From positions 930,001 through 994,000 of the forward strand of contig CAVWCR010000003.1 of assembly GCA_963753575.1 (NCBI GenBank): DNA of 64,000 nt, written 5' to 3'. Positions 56,378 to 63,975 of this stretch are shown here, piece after piece. How positions within the stretch are numbered: position 1 is the stretch's first letter; each line of letters opens with the position of its first letter. This DNA comes from VAZQ01 sp963753575. Its GTDB lineage: Bacteria; Pseudomonadota; Alphaproteobacteria; Rhizobiales; Xanthobacteraceae. Under the pieces are notes generated by a model. The model did no database searches, had not been told where the DNA came from, and saw only the letters and a list, made by a program, of their open reading frames with translations. The position numbers and the translations under genes are program-made.

Positions 56378-56836
56378 ATGAGCTACGTCGAACGCGTCCT
56401 GCAACCGGGAGAGGTCGTCCGCCACACCGCCTCAATCCATTGGATCGTCTATTGGCCTGGCGCAGTCTGCGCCCTCGCGGCGCTTTTCATCTATGGCTAC
56501 GCCGAGACGCACGCGCAGGGCAGCCTGTTCTGGCAGGTGGTGGCCGCCCTGCTTGGCATTATCGCTCTGTTCCTGCTGGTCCCCGAATGGTTCAAGTGGT
56601 GGACCACGGAGATCGCGGTGACCAACCGCCGCATCATCTTCAAGCAGGGCTTCATCCGCCGCAACACGGTGGAGATGCACATGGACAAGGTCGAGAGCGT
56701 CGACGTCGACCAGTCCATCGTCGGACGGCTGCTGAACTATGGCGATGTCATCGTGAAGGGCACCGGGACCGGCTTCGAGCCGCTCACGACGATCAGGGCG
56801 CCACTCGACCTGCGCAATCATGTGACGGGCGTCTGA
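56378..56836 (+). CDS. Bacterial PH-domain membrane protein, 152 aa
   Basis: Two adjacent N-terminal helices (about 24-40 and 52-70) precede a bacterial pleckstrin-like (bPH2/YdbT-type) domain: WWTTEIAVTNRRIIFKQGFIRRNTVEMHMDKVESVDVDQSIVGRLLNYGDVIVKGTG. The TNRRII..QG pattern is diagnostic. The ATG at 56378 follows GGAGG at 7 bases. Such proteins sit in the inner membrane with the PH domain in the cytoplasm; the role is unknown. Divergent from eno, and 7 bp before queF. Confidence 0.85.
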   Translation: MSYVERVLQPGEVVRHTASIHWIVYWPGAVCALAALFIYGYAETHAQGSLFWQVVAALLGIIALFLLVPEWFKWWTTEIAVTNRRIIFKQGFIRRNTVEMHMDKVESVDVDQSIVGRLLNYGDVIVKGTGTGFEPLTTIRAPLDLRNHVTGV

Positions 56837-56843
56837 CGATCCG

Positions 56844-57296
56844 ATGGCCCGTCCGCCGCGCCACCTTGGTCAGCCGAGTTCCATTCCCGCCTCGCCGTCG
56901 GAGGCTGAGCTCGATCGGGTTGCCAATCCGCACCCGGACGCCAATTACGTTGCGCGCTTCACCGCTCCCGAATTCACGACGCTCTGCCCGATCACCGCCC
57001 AGCCCGACTTCGCGCATCTCGTCATCGACTATGTGCCGGCGGAATGGCTGGTCGAGTCGAAGTCGCTGAAGCTCTATCTCGTGAGCTTCCGCAACCATGG
57101 CGCCTTCCACGAGGACTGCACGGTTGCGATCGGCAAGAAGCTTGTTGCGCTGCTCGAGCCGAAATGGCTGCGCATCGGCGGTTACTGGTATCCGCGCGGC
57201 GGCATGCCGATCGACGTGTTCTGGCAATGGGGCAAGCTGCCGGCCGGCGTGTGGGTGCCCGACCAGGGCGTTGCGCCCTATCGCGGGCGGGGCTGA
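56844..57296 (+). CDS. queF: NADPH-dependent 7-cyano-7-deazaguanine reductase
   Basis: Reduces preQ0 to preQ1 in queuosine synthesis. The short (type I) form of 150 residues has catalytic C48 in FTTLCPITAQPDF with D55, and the NADPH-binding ESKSLKLYLVSFRNHG motif characteristic of QueF. The ATG at 56844 leaves a proline-rich N-terminal tail. It begins 7 bp after the PH-domain gene, so it may be cotranscribed. Confidence 0.94.
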   Translation: MARPPRHLGQPSSIPASPSEAELDRVANPHPDANYVARFTAPEFTTLCPITAQPDFAHLVIDYVPAEWLVESKSLKLYLVSFRNHGAFHEDCTVAIGKKLVALLEPKWLRIGGYWYPRGGMPIDVFWQWGKLPAGVWVPDQGVAPYRGRG

Positions 57297-57317
57297 TACC
57301 AAAGGGACCGACTGACC

Positions 57318-57415
57318 TTGTCATGCCCGCGCAAGCGGGCATCCAGTAAACACGACGTCGGATTGTATCGCATAGCGGCGGTTACTGGATCGTCCGCTTT
57401 CGCGGACGATGACAA
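57318..57415. repeat. 98-bp composite palindrome between convergent genes
   Basis: Two GC-rich hairpins (TGCCCGC/GCGGGCA at 57324-57341; CGTCCGC/GCGGACG at 57391-57408) are bracketed by TTGTCAT and ATGACAA. ATCCAGTA and TACTGGAT face each other inside. It sits between the queF stop and the end of the synthetase-like gene; probably a dispersed repeat that can also terminate transcription. Confidence 0.55.
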
Positions 57416-57447
57416 TGGAGAGTCATCCACAAATGACGCCGGCTCTC

Positions 57448-58608
57448 TCACCCCACGATCGCATGCGGCACAAACCGCGACGTGTTCTTGGTGATGGCGC
57501 TGGCGTCCTCGCGGATTGACAGCCCGCATGCCTTGCCGGCCGCGATCCATGAGCCGACCACTGCGTAGTCATCGCCGAAGCGCGGCAGTGTCGCGATCGC
57601 CTGGCGCACGAGGCCCTCGCCGCCGTAGGGGCCTGCATCGCTGTCGATGACTTCTCCGTTCACCACCATCTCGACATTGGCGCCCTCGCGCGAATAGAGC
57701 GGCTTGCGTACGAACGAGTTGCCCAGCTTGCCGGCTTCCGGATCGTCATCGAAATAGGCCGGCAGCAGATTGGGATGGCGCGGAAACATCGACCACAGTA
57801 GCGGCAGGATTCCCTTGTTTGAGAGGATAGCCTTCCAGGGCGGCTCGACAAAGCGGGTCGAAGAGCCGGCAAGATAGGCGCCGAACGCCTCCCGAAACAT
57901 CCACTCCCACGGATAGAGCTTGAACAGCAGCGTGATCGGCTTGTTGTCGAGATCGACGAAGTTGCCGTCCGGCATCCGGCCGATCTCTTCCATCGCCAGC
58001 ATGGTGGTGGTGAGGCCCGCCTGGCATGCGGTGTCCTCCATGTAGCGCATGGTTCCGGCGTCTTCGGCGCTCTCGATCGTGCCGGCGAGGTGCAGGTGGC
58101 CGCTCTGCCCGATCGCGGTCCAACCTTCGATCAGGCGCTCATGCAGCGAGTTGAATTGGTCGGCTGTCTTTGGAACGATCCGCCGCTCGATCGCCTGTTC
58201 GAGCCACATCCATTGAAACACCGCGGTCTCGAACACGGCCGTCGGCGTATCGGCGTTGTACTCCAGAAGCTTGGCGGGCCCGCGGCCGTCATAGCTGAGG
58301 TCGAACCGGCCATAAAGGTTCTTGTCGCGCCGCTTCCAGCTGGCCGCGATGAGGGTCCAGAACCGTTCCGGAATGCAAAGCTTGCGCAACAGGCGCTCGT
58401 CGGCGATCGCGCGGTCGACCAGCTGGTAGCACATCTGCTCGAGCTCGGCGGTCGGCGCCTCGATGTCGCGTTCGATCTCCTCGAGCGTGAACGCATAGTA
58501 GGCGCGCTCGTCCCAGTAGCGTTCGCCGTCAATGGTGTGAAACTCAAAGCCCGCCTCATCGGCCTGCTCGCGCCAATCCGGGCGCTCATCGCATGCAATG
58601 CGCTGCAC
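57448..58608 (-). CDS. Glutathionylspermidine-synthase-like ATP-grasp protein (YgiC/YjfC type)
   Basis: 386 residues with the C-terminal ATP-grasp domain of the glutathionylspermidine synthase family: LYGRFDLSYDGRGPAKLLEYNADTPTAVFE near residue 100 and FVRKPLYSREGANVEM near residue 310. Bacterial YgiC/YjfC relatives lack the amidase half and their peptide substrate is unknown. It is last in an operon with DUF350 and a small UPF0441-like protein, a conserved trio. The GTG start at 58608 lies 2 bases after GGGGCACTAG, the repeat-end motif that also precedes pdhC and DUF350. Confidence 0.85.
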   Translation of the reverse strand: MQRIACDERPDWREQADEAGFEFHTIDGERYWDERAYYAFTLEEIERDIEAPTAELEQMCYQLVDRAIADERLLRKLCIPERFWTLIAASWKRRDKNLYGRFDLSYDGRGPAKLLEYNADTPTAVFETAVFQWMWLEQAIERRIVPKTADQFNSLHERLIEGWTAIGQSGHLHLAGTIESAEDAGTMRYMEDTACQAGLTTTMLAMEEIGRMPDGNFVDLDNKPITLLFKLYPWEWMFREAFGAYLAGSSTRFVEPPWKAILSNKGILPLLWSMFPRHPNLLPAYFDDDPEAGKLGNSFVRKPLYSREGANVEMVVNGEVIDSDAGPYGGEGLVRQAIATLPRFGDDYAVVGSWIAAGKACGLSIREDASAITKNTSRFVPHAIVG

Positions 58609-58610
58609 GG

Positions 58611-58626
58611 CTAGTGCCCCAATTCC
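58611..58626 (-). repeat. 16-nt end motif before the synthetase-like gene
   Basis: On the minus strand it reads GGAATTGGGGCACTAG, then CC and the GTG start codon. It matches the end of the palindrome at 59400-59477 except in two positions. It occupies most of the 26-bp gap to the upstream gene. Confidence 0.6.
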
Positions 58627-58634
58627 TTACTAAA

Positions 58635-58982
58635 TTAGCTACCGGAAGAGAAGCCGCGCCCGGTCGAGCCAAAGCCGCCGCGGAAGATGCCTGACCTTGA
58701 TGTCGTCGAAGAGGAAGCCGTCCTGGTGCGCTCAGATGTAGACGTGGATGCGTAGTCACGAGAACTGGACCATCCCCACCACCAGCTGCGCGAACCGGTT
58801 CGGATCGTGGATGTATTGCGGCCACAAGGCTGCGTCGTTTGCGGTACCTTCTGCTGCGGAATGCCGGGCTTTGCCGCGGGCGCTTGTTGCACGCATTCGC
58901 GCCGCTGATCCAGATAGTGACCGACGGCGGTCGAGCCGGTGACGCCCATGAGGACGAGAAGGATGTGACTGGAGCGCTTCAT
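58635..58982 (-). CDS. UPF0441/DUF1190-like small secreted protein, 115 aa
   Basis: N-terminus MKRSSHILLVLMGVTGSTAVGHYL looks like a signal or anchor. The rest has two cysteines (ECVQQ, QPCGR), then a low-complexity tail rich in serine, tryptophan, glycine and arginine ending GGFGSTGRGFSSGS. This composition matches the UPF0441-type proteins that sit beside YgiC and DUF350. The ATG at 58982 overlaps the 3' end of the DUF350 reading frame (58979), so the genes are coupled. Function unknown. Confidence 0.65.
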   Translation of the reverse strand: MKRSSHILLVLMGVTGSTAVGHYLDQRRECVQQAPAAKPGIPQQKVPQTTQPCGRNTSTIRTGSRSWWWGWSSSRDYASTSTSERTRTASSSTTSRSGIFRGGFGSTGRGFSSGS

Positions 58983-58992
58983 CGCCCGTACC

Positions 58993-59398
58993 TCACAACG
59001 CCATCGACGCCGCGCTGAGCATTCCGGCCGCAACCGAGGTGAACCCGAGCCAGAGCGCCGCTGCCGAAGTCTCCGTCCGCGATCCGCTCCGACAGGTTCG
59101 GGATGGTCAGGCGAACCAGGTAGTAGACGACGACCTGCACGATCAGGGCGATCAGGCCCCAGATCAGGCAATCGATGACATTGGCCGAGTGGCTGATGGC
59201 GCTCGTCAGCGGCAGCGCGAAACCGATGGCGCTCGCGCCCAGCGCCATGGCGGCGCCCGGCACGTTGTTGCGGATCAACGCGAACTCGTTGTGCTGCGTG
59301 ATCGACGTGTAGACGAACAGATAGGCGGCAACGAGGGCTGCGGCGAGCATGAGATAGGCCAGGAAGGCCGGCAGCCCGCTGAGCGATTGCAAGATCAT
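58993..59398 (-). pseudogene. DUF350-family membrane protein, 3' part frameshifted
   Basis: Starts as a good DUF350 protein (UPF0719): LLAFLAYLMLAAALVAAYLF-like first helix, NNVPGAAMALGASAIGFALPLTSAI, and LIWGLIALIVQVVVYYLVRLTIP up to ERIADGD. In that frame the protein continues with an arginine-rich tail to 58979. One base over, the sequence reads SAAALWLGFTSVAAGMLSAASMAL and stops at 58993, which is exactly the expected fourth helix. So a one-base insertion (or two-base loss) near 59070 breaks the gene, or there is a sequencing error. It leads the DUF350 / UPF0441 / synthetase-like operon. Confidence 0.7.
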
Positions 59399-59399
59399 A

Positions 59400-59568
59400 C
59401 TAGTGCCCCGCTTCCGAAGTTCGTTAGGTCATCGCAGCACCCCCCTGACACGAACTTCGGAAGCAAAGGGGCACTAGCAACTCTATGATTCCAGTGCCGC
59501 TTTTCGATTTGAAGTTCCTAATCGAGATTGCTGCAACTGCTGTAGGAACTTCAAATCGGCGGCACTGG
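59400..59568. repeat. Composite palindromic repeat, copy 2 (two 78-bp hairpins)
   Basis: Left palindrome 59400-59477: CTAGTGCCCC / GGGGCACTAG ends with CCGAAGTTCG / CGAACTTCGG arms. Right palindrome 59491-59568: CCAGTGCCGC / GCGGCACTGG ends and GATTTGAAGTTCCT / AGGAACTTCAAATC arms. Both are 78 bp and 13 bp apart. The right half matches the one at 29504-29581 with paired substitutions in the stem. It lies between thiE and the DUF350 operon and may terminate the thi operon. The remaining 140 bp up to thiE (59569-59708) shows nothing I can name. Confidence 0.8.
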
Positions 59569-59708
59569 CATCACCTGTGGTGCGATGATGCCTATTCTCG
59601 CACCGTCGGGCTAACCGATCCTTTCCCGACGCGCCGGGCCGGCGGTAAAGCGGGGAAAGCTGGCAATGTCATTGAAATTATTAACGAATCATCCGCCTTG
59701 CGGGGACG

Positions 59709-60332
59709 TCAACCGCCCGCAAGGGTTGCGAGCAGCGCCCGCATCTCCTGCGCGGGGTCGGTCGCGCGCATGACGGCACCCATGACCGCAATGCCAGCCG
59801 GCCCCGAGGCGAGGACCTCGGCGGCGCGGATGGCGGTGATGCCGCCGATCGCCAGGATCGGCACCCGCGCCGCGCGCGCGATCTCGCTGAGGCCTTTGCG
59901 GCCGATCTCGGGCCCATAGCCGGGCTTGCTCGCGGTCTCGAAGGTCGGTCCCGCGATGGCATAGTCGACGGTCACGGGATCGATGCTCTCGGCCTCGGTC
60001 ATGCTGTGGATCGAGACGCCGATCAGCTTGTCTTGGCCTAGGAGCTTGCGCGCGGTCGCCGGGTCGCCGCCCGCCGGCAAATGAACGCCGTCGGCATTGG
60101 CGGCGATCGCGAGCCGCGGCTCGCCATGGACCGTTAGCTTGGCCCCATGGCGCCACACCATCGGCGCCAGCATCCTGGCGAGCGTGACCTGCTCCTCGTC
60201 GGGCAAATCCTTCTCGCGCAAGCTGACCCAGCGGCAGCCGACCTTGAGCGCCGCCCCCACAATCTCGACCAGAGATCGTCGTGCCTGGTGGCGGTCGGTA
60301 ACGAGCAGCAGCGGTGGTTGCGGTAGTCTCAC
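59709..60332 (-). CDS. thiE: Thiamine-phosphate synthase
   Basis: Couples the thiazole and pyrimidine phosphates to thiamine phosphate. TIM barrel with LLLVTDRHQ, VGCRWVSLREKDL (the R-E-K-D motif), ADGVHLPAGG, IAGPTFETASKPGYGPEIG and the glycine-rich AIGGIT near the end. The last residues, ATLAGG, are as expected. The GTG start at 60332 overlaps the thiG stop by 4 bp. At 207 residues it has normal length. Confidence 0.93.
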   Translation of the reverse strand: MRLPQPPLLLVTDRHQARRSLVEIVGAALKVGCRWVSLREKDLPDEEQVTLARMLAPMVWRHGAKLTVHGEPRLAIAANADGVHLPAGGDPATARKLLGQDKLIGVSIHSMTEAESIDPVTVDYAIAGPTFETASKPGYGPEIGRKGLSEIARAARVPILAIGGITAIRAAEVLASGPAGIAVMGAVMRATDPAQEMRALLATLAGG

Positions 60333-61099
60333 GTGCCGACAAGACCGAATTGCGGGCTCGAGGGCTCCGCATGGTTGAGTTTTGGGATGCGCCCGGCAAG
60401 GCGCGACCAGCGGCCGGCCTCGACCGCGGCGCGCATGCTCTTTGCCATCGTGACCGGATCGCGCGCCTTCGACACCGCGGTGTTGAGCAGAACCGCCGAG
60501 CAGCCCAGCTCCATGGCGAGCGCCGCATCAGAAGCGGTGCCGATGCCGGCATCGAGCACGACCGGGACCGATGAGCGCGCGCAGATGAGCTCGATGAGGT
60601 GTGGGTTGCAGATGCCGAGCCCGGAGCCGATCGGCGCGCCGAGCGGCATCACCGCGGCGGCGCCCACATCGGCGAGCTTGCGGCAGACCACCGGGTCCTC
60701 GGTGCAATAGGGCAGCACCACGAAGCCTTTCGCCACCAGCGCCTCGGTCGCGCGAATGAGCTCTTCCGTGTCGGGATAAAGCAGCTCGCGGTCGCCGATC
60801 ACCTCGATCTTGATCCAATTGGTGTCGAGCGCTTCGCGCGCCAGCTCGGCGGTGAGGATCGCGTCCTTGGCGGTCTGGCAGCCCGCCGTGTTGGGCAGGA
60901 AATGGATGTGCTTGGGGATGAGATCGACCAGGCTCTCGTCATCGCCCGCGAGACTGATGCGGCGGATCGAGGCGGTCGCCATCTCGCTGCCGCTCGCCGC
61001 GAGCGCATCGAGCATCACCTGGCGGTTCGGATAGCCTGCCGTGCCGAGAAAGAGGCGCGAGCGGAATTCGCGGCCGGCAATCACAAGTGGATCGGACAT
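60329..61099 (-). CDS. thiG: Thiazole synthase
   Basis: Forms the thiazole phosphate from DXP, ThiS thiocarboxylate and dehydroglycine. Signatures: SRLFLGTAGYPN, the Schiff-base lysine in WIKIEVIGD, LPYCTEDPVVCRKLADVGAAAVMPLGAPIGSGLGI and VVLDAGIGTASDAA. I chose the ATG at 61099 because AAGGAG lies 6 bases upstream; an ATG at 61126 overlaps the thiS stop and would add nine residues. The gene order thiO-thiS-thiG-thiE is the alphaproteobacterial arrangement. Confidence 0.95.
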   Translation of the reverse strand: MSDPLVIAGREFRSRLFLGTAGYPNRQVMLDALAASGSEMATASIRRISLAGDDESLVDLIPKHIHFLPNTAGCQTAKDAILTAELAREALDTNWIKIEVIGDRELLYPDTEELIRATEALVAKGFVVLPYCTEDPVVCRKLADVGAAAVMPLGAPIGSGLGICNPHLIELICARSSVPVVLDAGIGTASDAALAMELGCSAVLLNTAVSKARDPVTMAKSMRAAVEAGRWSRLAGRIPKLNHAEPSSPQFGLVGT

Positions 61100-61122
61100 C
61101 GGTTGCTCCTTCAGCCGCTCCT

Positions 61123-61338
61123 TCATCCGCCCTGCCGCGCGCGCACGATCTCGATGGTGTCGCCGGCGTGCAGCGGCGTTTCATTCCAGGCCGCGCGCGG
61201 CACGACGGAACCGTTGAGCGCGACCGCGATGCCGCGCTGCGCGGTGTCGACGGCCTTCTCTTCCAGGAGAGCGGCGAGCGTCGGCACGCTCAGGGTCTCG
61301 TCCTGGCCGTTGATGCGGATGTGAGCTGCTTGCGTCAT
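61123..61338 (-). CDS. thiS: Sulfur carrier protein ThiS
   Basis: Ubiquitin-like carrier of 71 residues that ends in the required Gly-Gly (RARQGG), the site of thiocarboxylate formation. The fold is suggested by IRINGQDETLS, GIAVALNGSVVPRAAW and LHAGDTIEIVRARQ. It precedes thiG. The gap to thiO (61339-61567) is almost filled by a repeat element. Confidence 0.92.
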   Translation of the reverse strand: MTQAAHIRINGQDETLSVPTLAALLEEKAVDTAQRGIAVALNGSVVPRAAWNETPLHAGDTIEIVRARQGG

Positions 61339-61371
61339 GCGACAATCCTATTCGGCAGCGCGCACACCGCC

Positions 61372-61534
61372 GTAGGGTGGGCAAAGGCACCGGCACCGCC
61401 TCTCGTTGACGGAAAGCCTAACGTGCGCCGTGCCCACCGGATGGTGCGACTCGCATCGATGCTGTTGGTGGGCACGGCGCACGAGAATCCCTGTTCCAGA
61501 GGAACTGCAGTGCCAGCGCCTTTGCCCACCCTAC
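61372..61534. repeat. 163-bp nested inverted-repeat element, copy 2
   Basis: Same outer arms as the element at 17326-17492 (GTAGGGTGGGCAAAGGC / GCCTTTGCCCACCCTAC) and the same inner GTGCGCCGTGCCCACC / GGTGGGCACGGCGCAC. Here it lies inside the thi operon, between thiO and thiS, so it would be transcribed and could form an internal hairpin. Confidence 0.8.
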
Positions 61535-61567
61535 GATTGTCTGAATGCGGATAGACCATACCTTAAC

Positions 61568-62743
61568 CTATTCGGCCGCGCGCACCGGCGCAAAGCGCTC
61601 GATCCCGAACGGGCGGATTGCCGGCTCGACGATGCCATCGAGCACCAGGCGCGCGATCGCGTCGGCGGTGACGGGCGTGAGCAGGATGCCGTTGCGGTGA
61701 TGCCCCGTCGCGTAGACAAGGCCGGCGACAGGTCCCGGCCCGAGGATCGGTGCGTCGTCGCGACTGCCCGGACGGTGTCCGACCCACATCTCATCGATCG
61801 GCAGTTCCTCGATTGAGGGCACTGTGCGCCAGGCGGCGTCAAGCAGCGCGAGCACGCCACCTGCCGTCAGCGTCGTGTCGAATGCTTTCTCCTCGACCGT
61901 GGCGCCCAGGATCAGGCGGCCATTGCGGCGTGGCACGAGATAAAGACCGGGCGCCCACACGACGTGATTGATCAGCGGGTTTGCGGGGTCCATGCGCAGC
62001 GCGAGCATCTGACCTTTGATCGGCCGCACCGGCGGCCGCAGCTCGGGGGGGATCCCGCCGATGCTACGCGACCAGGCGCCCGCCGCCAGCACTACGACAT
62101 CGGCCGCAGCCTTGCTGCCGTCTTCCAGAATGATCCCGTCGGCGCGTCCGCCGGAAACCGAAATTTCCTTGACCGGCGTGTGCTCGCGAATGATCGCGCC
62201 CGCCTGCTCGGCGGCCTTGCGCAGTGCCGGTGCGAGCTTGCGGTTCTCGACCTGGTGATCCTGCGGGCTCCAGACCGCGCCCGCGAGCTTGCCGGCAAGA
62301 TGCGGCTCGCGCCGGCGCGTCTCGGCGGCGGTGATCCATTCGAGCGGCAGGCCGAGCTTCTGCTGATACACCAGATGATGATGCAGCCGTGCCTGGTCGT
62401 CGGCGGTGAGCGCCACGACCAGCGTGCCCTCGGTGCGCAGCTCGACGTCGATCCCGGTCGTCTGCAGCAACTCATCGGCGAACGCGGGCCAGCGCGCCTG
62501 GCTGTCGCGCCCGAGCGCCACCAGCGCCTCTTCGCCCGGTTCCGCCTCGCAGCAGGCGGCGAGCATGCCGGCGGCCGCATGCGAGGCGCCCGCTCCGGCA
62601 GCGCCGCGGTCGAACACCTCGACCTTGGCGCCTTTCGTGGCCAGCCGCCAGGCAACGCCCAAGCCCACGACGCCGGCGCCGATGATGGCGACCACGGGCT
62701 TTCCGATTGTGGGCTTTCCGATGTGAGAGAGGCGGTCCGTCAC
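61568..62743 (-). CDS. thiO: Glycine oxidase ThiO
   Basis: FAD enzyme oxidising glycine to the imine used by ThiG. The Rossmann motif VVAIIGAGVVGLGVAWRLATKG is near residues 17-38. The DAO-type domain has LRPPVRPIKGQMLAL and the C-terminal GHRPGSRDDAPILGP and ATGHHRNGILLTPVTA. A 12-bp in-frame duplication gives GKPTIGKP just before the FAD fold. The GTG start at 62743 has AAGGGAG about 8 bases upstream, inside a thi-box-like sequence. 391 residues. Confidence 0.92.
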   Translation of the reverse strand: MTDRLSHIGKPTIGKPVVAIIGAGVVGLGVAWRLATKGAKVEVFDRGAAGAGASHAAAGMLAACCEAEPGEEALVALGRDSQARWPAFADELLQTTGIDVELRTEGTLVVALTADDQARLHHHLVYQQKLGLPLEWITAAETRRREPHLAGKLAGAVWSPQDHQVENRKLAPALRKAAEQAGAIIREHTPVKEISVSGGRADGIILEDGSKAAADVVVLAAGAWSRSIGGIPPELRPPVRPIKGQMLALRMDPANPLINHVVWAPGLYLVPRRNGRLILGATVEEKAFDTTLTAGGVLALLDAAWRTVPSIEELPIDEMWVGHRPGSRDDAPILGPGPVAGLVYATGHHRNGILLTPVTADAIARLVLDGIVEPAIRPFGIERFAPVRAAE

Positions 62744-62750
62744 GTAGCGG

Positions 62751-62773
62751 CTCCCTTCGCTGGCATGACCCAG
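62751..62773 (-). promoter_or_regulatory. Partial TPP-riboswitch-like (thi-box 3' half) sequence
   Basis: The minus strand reads CTGGGTCATGCCAGCG and then AAGGGAG, which fits the 3' half of the thi-box consensus (CTGGATAATGCCAGCG-N-AGGGA), with the AAGGGAG serving as the thiO ribosome binding site. I cannot find the 5' CTGAGA element within the 130 bp upstream, so the aptamer is either degenerate or a chance match. Confidence 0.35.
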
Positions 62774-62841
62774 ACAGTAGTGATGGAAAGCAGCGATTCC
62801 AAGGACTTACCCTGTCAAAGTCCCATATCGGTGCCCATTGG

Positions 62842-62870
62842 AACTAAAGGGGTTTTTCCCCGACTGTCAA
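62842..62870 (-). promoter_or_regulatory. Candidate promoter for thiO
   Basis: Minus-strand TTGACA (62870-62865), 17 bp, then TTAGTT (62847-62842). The spacer contains GGGGAAAAACCCC, a small hairpin that may instead be the terminator of the upstream copD gene, which ends at 62872. Confidence 0.35.
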
Positions 62871-62871
62871 A

Positions 62872-63975
62872 CTAGCCCTTCAGTTTCTTGCGTCTTTCGA
62901 TCGTCCCACCCACTGGTTCGGGCACCCCTTTGGAGCAAGGCTGATGACTTGCCCGCTCGGGCAGGACGTGCTGCAGGACGGTGGGCTTTTCAACATTTTG
63001 CCTCATCGCTACCACTGTTGATGCCGGCGACATTGTCCCTAGCCACCCCACAGTGATCACGATGAGCGCGCCTACAGCGGTCTCAATCAAACTGTTGCGC
63101 CTAATCTTCCGTAGTGCATCCCAGGACGCAGCGGCGTCCACCCGCTCAACAACGGTCGGCGTCAGTCGCAATCGATTGACTCCGGCAAACGATAACATGA
63201 CGAAGAAAAGGGAAATCTTCATGAGCAGCAACCGGCCGTAGTCAGTATCAACCAGCGCGGGTACGCTGCCCACGAGCACCCAGCTATTGATCGCTCCAGT
63301 AACAAGTAGCGTGCCGACGCTTAGCATGCCCAATGTCGAGAACCTGAGCAGCCCATCGCAAGCGATTGTGGCGGACGGCGGGGTTGCGCTGCGCAGCGCA
63401 GTGCCGAGCATGATGGCGAGCGGAACGAGCGCTCCGACCCAGACGGCTGCGGACACGAGATGGAAAAAATCGGAGAAGAGATGGACGACGCCCACGGCGC
63501 CAGGACTCGCCGCCGCGTGCCCGGCCCACGCAAGCGTCCCGACAAAGCCGACTGAGAGAAGGCACACCGCAGTAGTCATCAGGGGATACGATTTGTGTTC
63601 TGGCCGAACGCCAAACAGCACCGCGGCGAGAAGGGTGGCGAGTACCAGCCGCAAGGCCCAGTCGTGGCCGAAATCGGTGTCCATCAGCACCGCCCATACA
63701 ACGCCCTGCGAAAGCGCCGAGGTCCAGGACATTTCGCCGATCTGCGCGGCCTGCAGAAATAGCCATGCCGCGCCCGAGAGCAGGGCGACTGCAAGGCAGA
63801 ACCATGTGAGCCATGCCACTTTGGAGCGCACAAAGGTGGAAACCTCTTCGTGTCGGCTATCCTTGTGAAACGCCGGTTCGGCGACGAAGGCCTGAAAGAT
63901 CACGGCGCCTGTCACGCTCATCGTCGCAGCAAAATGAAGGGCCCGGACCCAGATCAGCGGCTCGTCCAACTCCAA
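62872..63975 (-). CDS. copD: CopD-family copper-homeostasis membrane protein
   Basis: About eight transmembrane helices with the conserved CopD features: WVRALHFAATMSVTGA near the N-terminus, a mid-region HLFSDFFHLVSAAVWVGALVPLAIML, and later NRLRLTP. CopD acts in the inner membrane in copper uptake or resistance. No copC is seen in the window; it may lie just outside. The start is uncertain: TTG at 63975 or 63969, the latter with GGAGG at good spacing. The gene ends just upstream of thiO. Confidence 0.82.
   Translation of the reverse strand: MELDEPLIWVRALHFAATMSVTGAVIFQAFVAEPAFHKDSRHEEVSTFVRSKVAWLTWFCLAVALLSGAAWLFLQAAQIGEMSWTSALSQGVVWAVLMDTDFGHDWALRLVLATLLAAVLFGVRPEHKSYPLMTTAVCLLSVGFVGTLAWAGHAAASPGAVGVVHLFSDFFHLVSAAVWVGALVPLAIMLGTALRSATPPSATIACDGLLRFSTLGMLSVGTLLVTGAINSWVLVGSVPALVDTDYGRLLLMKISLFFVMLSFAGVNRLRLTPTVVERVDAAASWDALRKIRRNSLIETAVGALIVITVGWLGTMSPASTVVAMRQNVEKPTVLQHVLPERASHQPCSKGVPEPVGGTIERRKKLKG

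Noticed and set aside
62849..62861. Strong rho-independent terminator after copD
   Set aside because: GGGG-AAAAA-CCCC stem is only 4 bp and the following T run is short; recorded as a possibility only.
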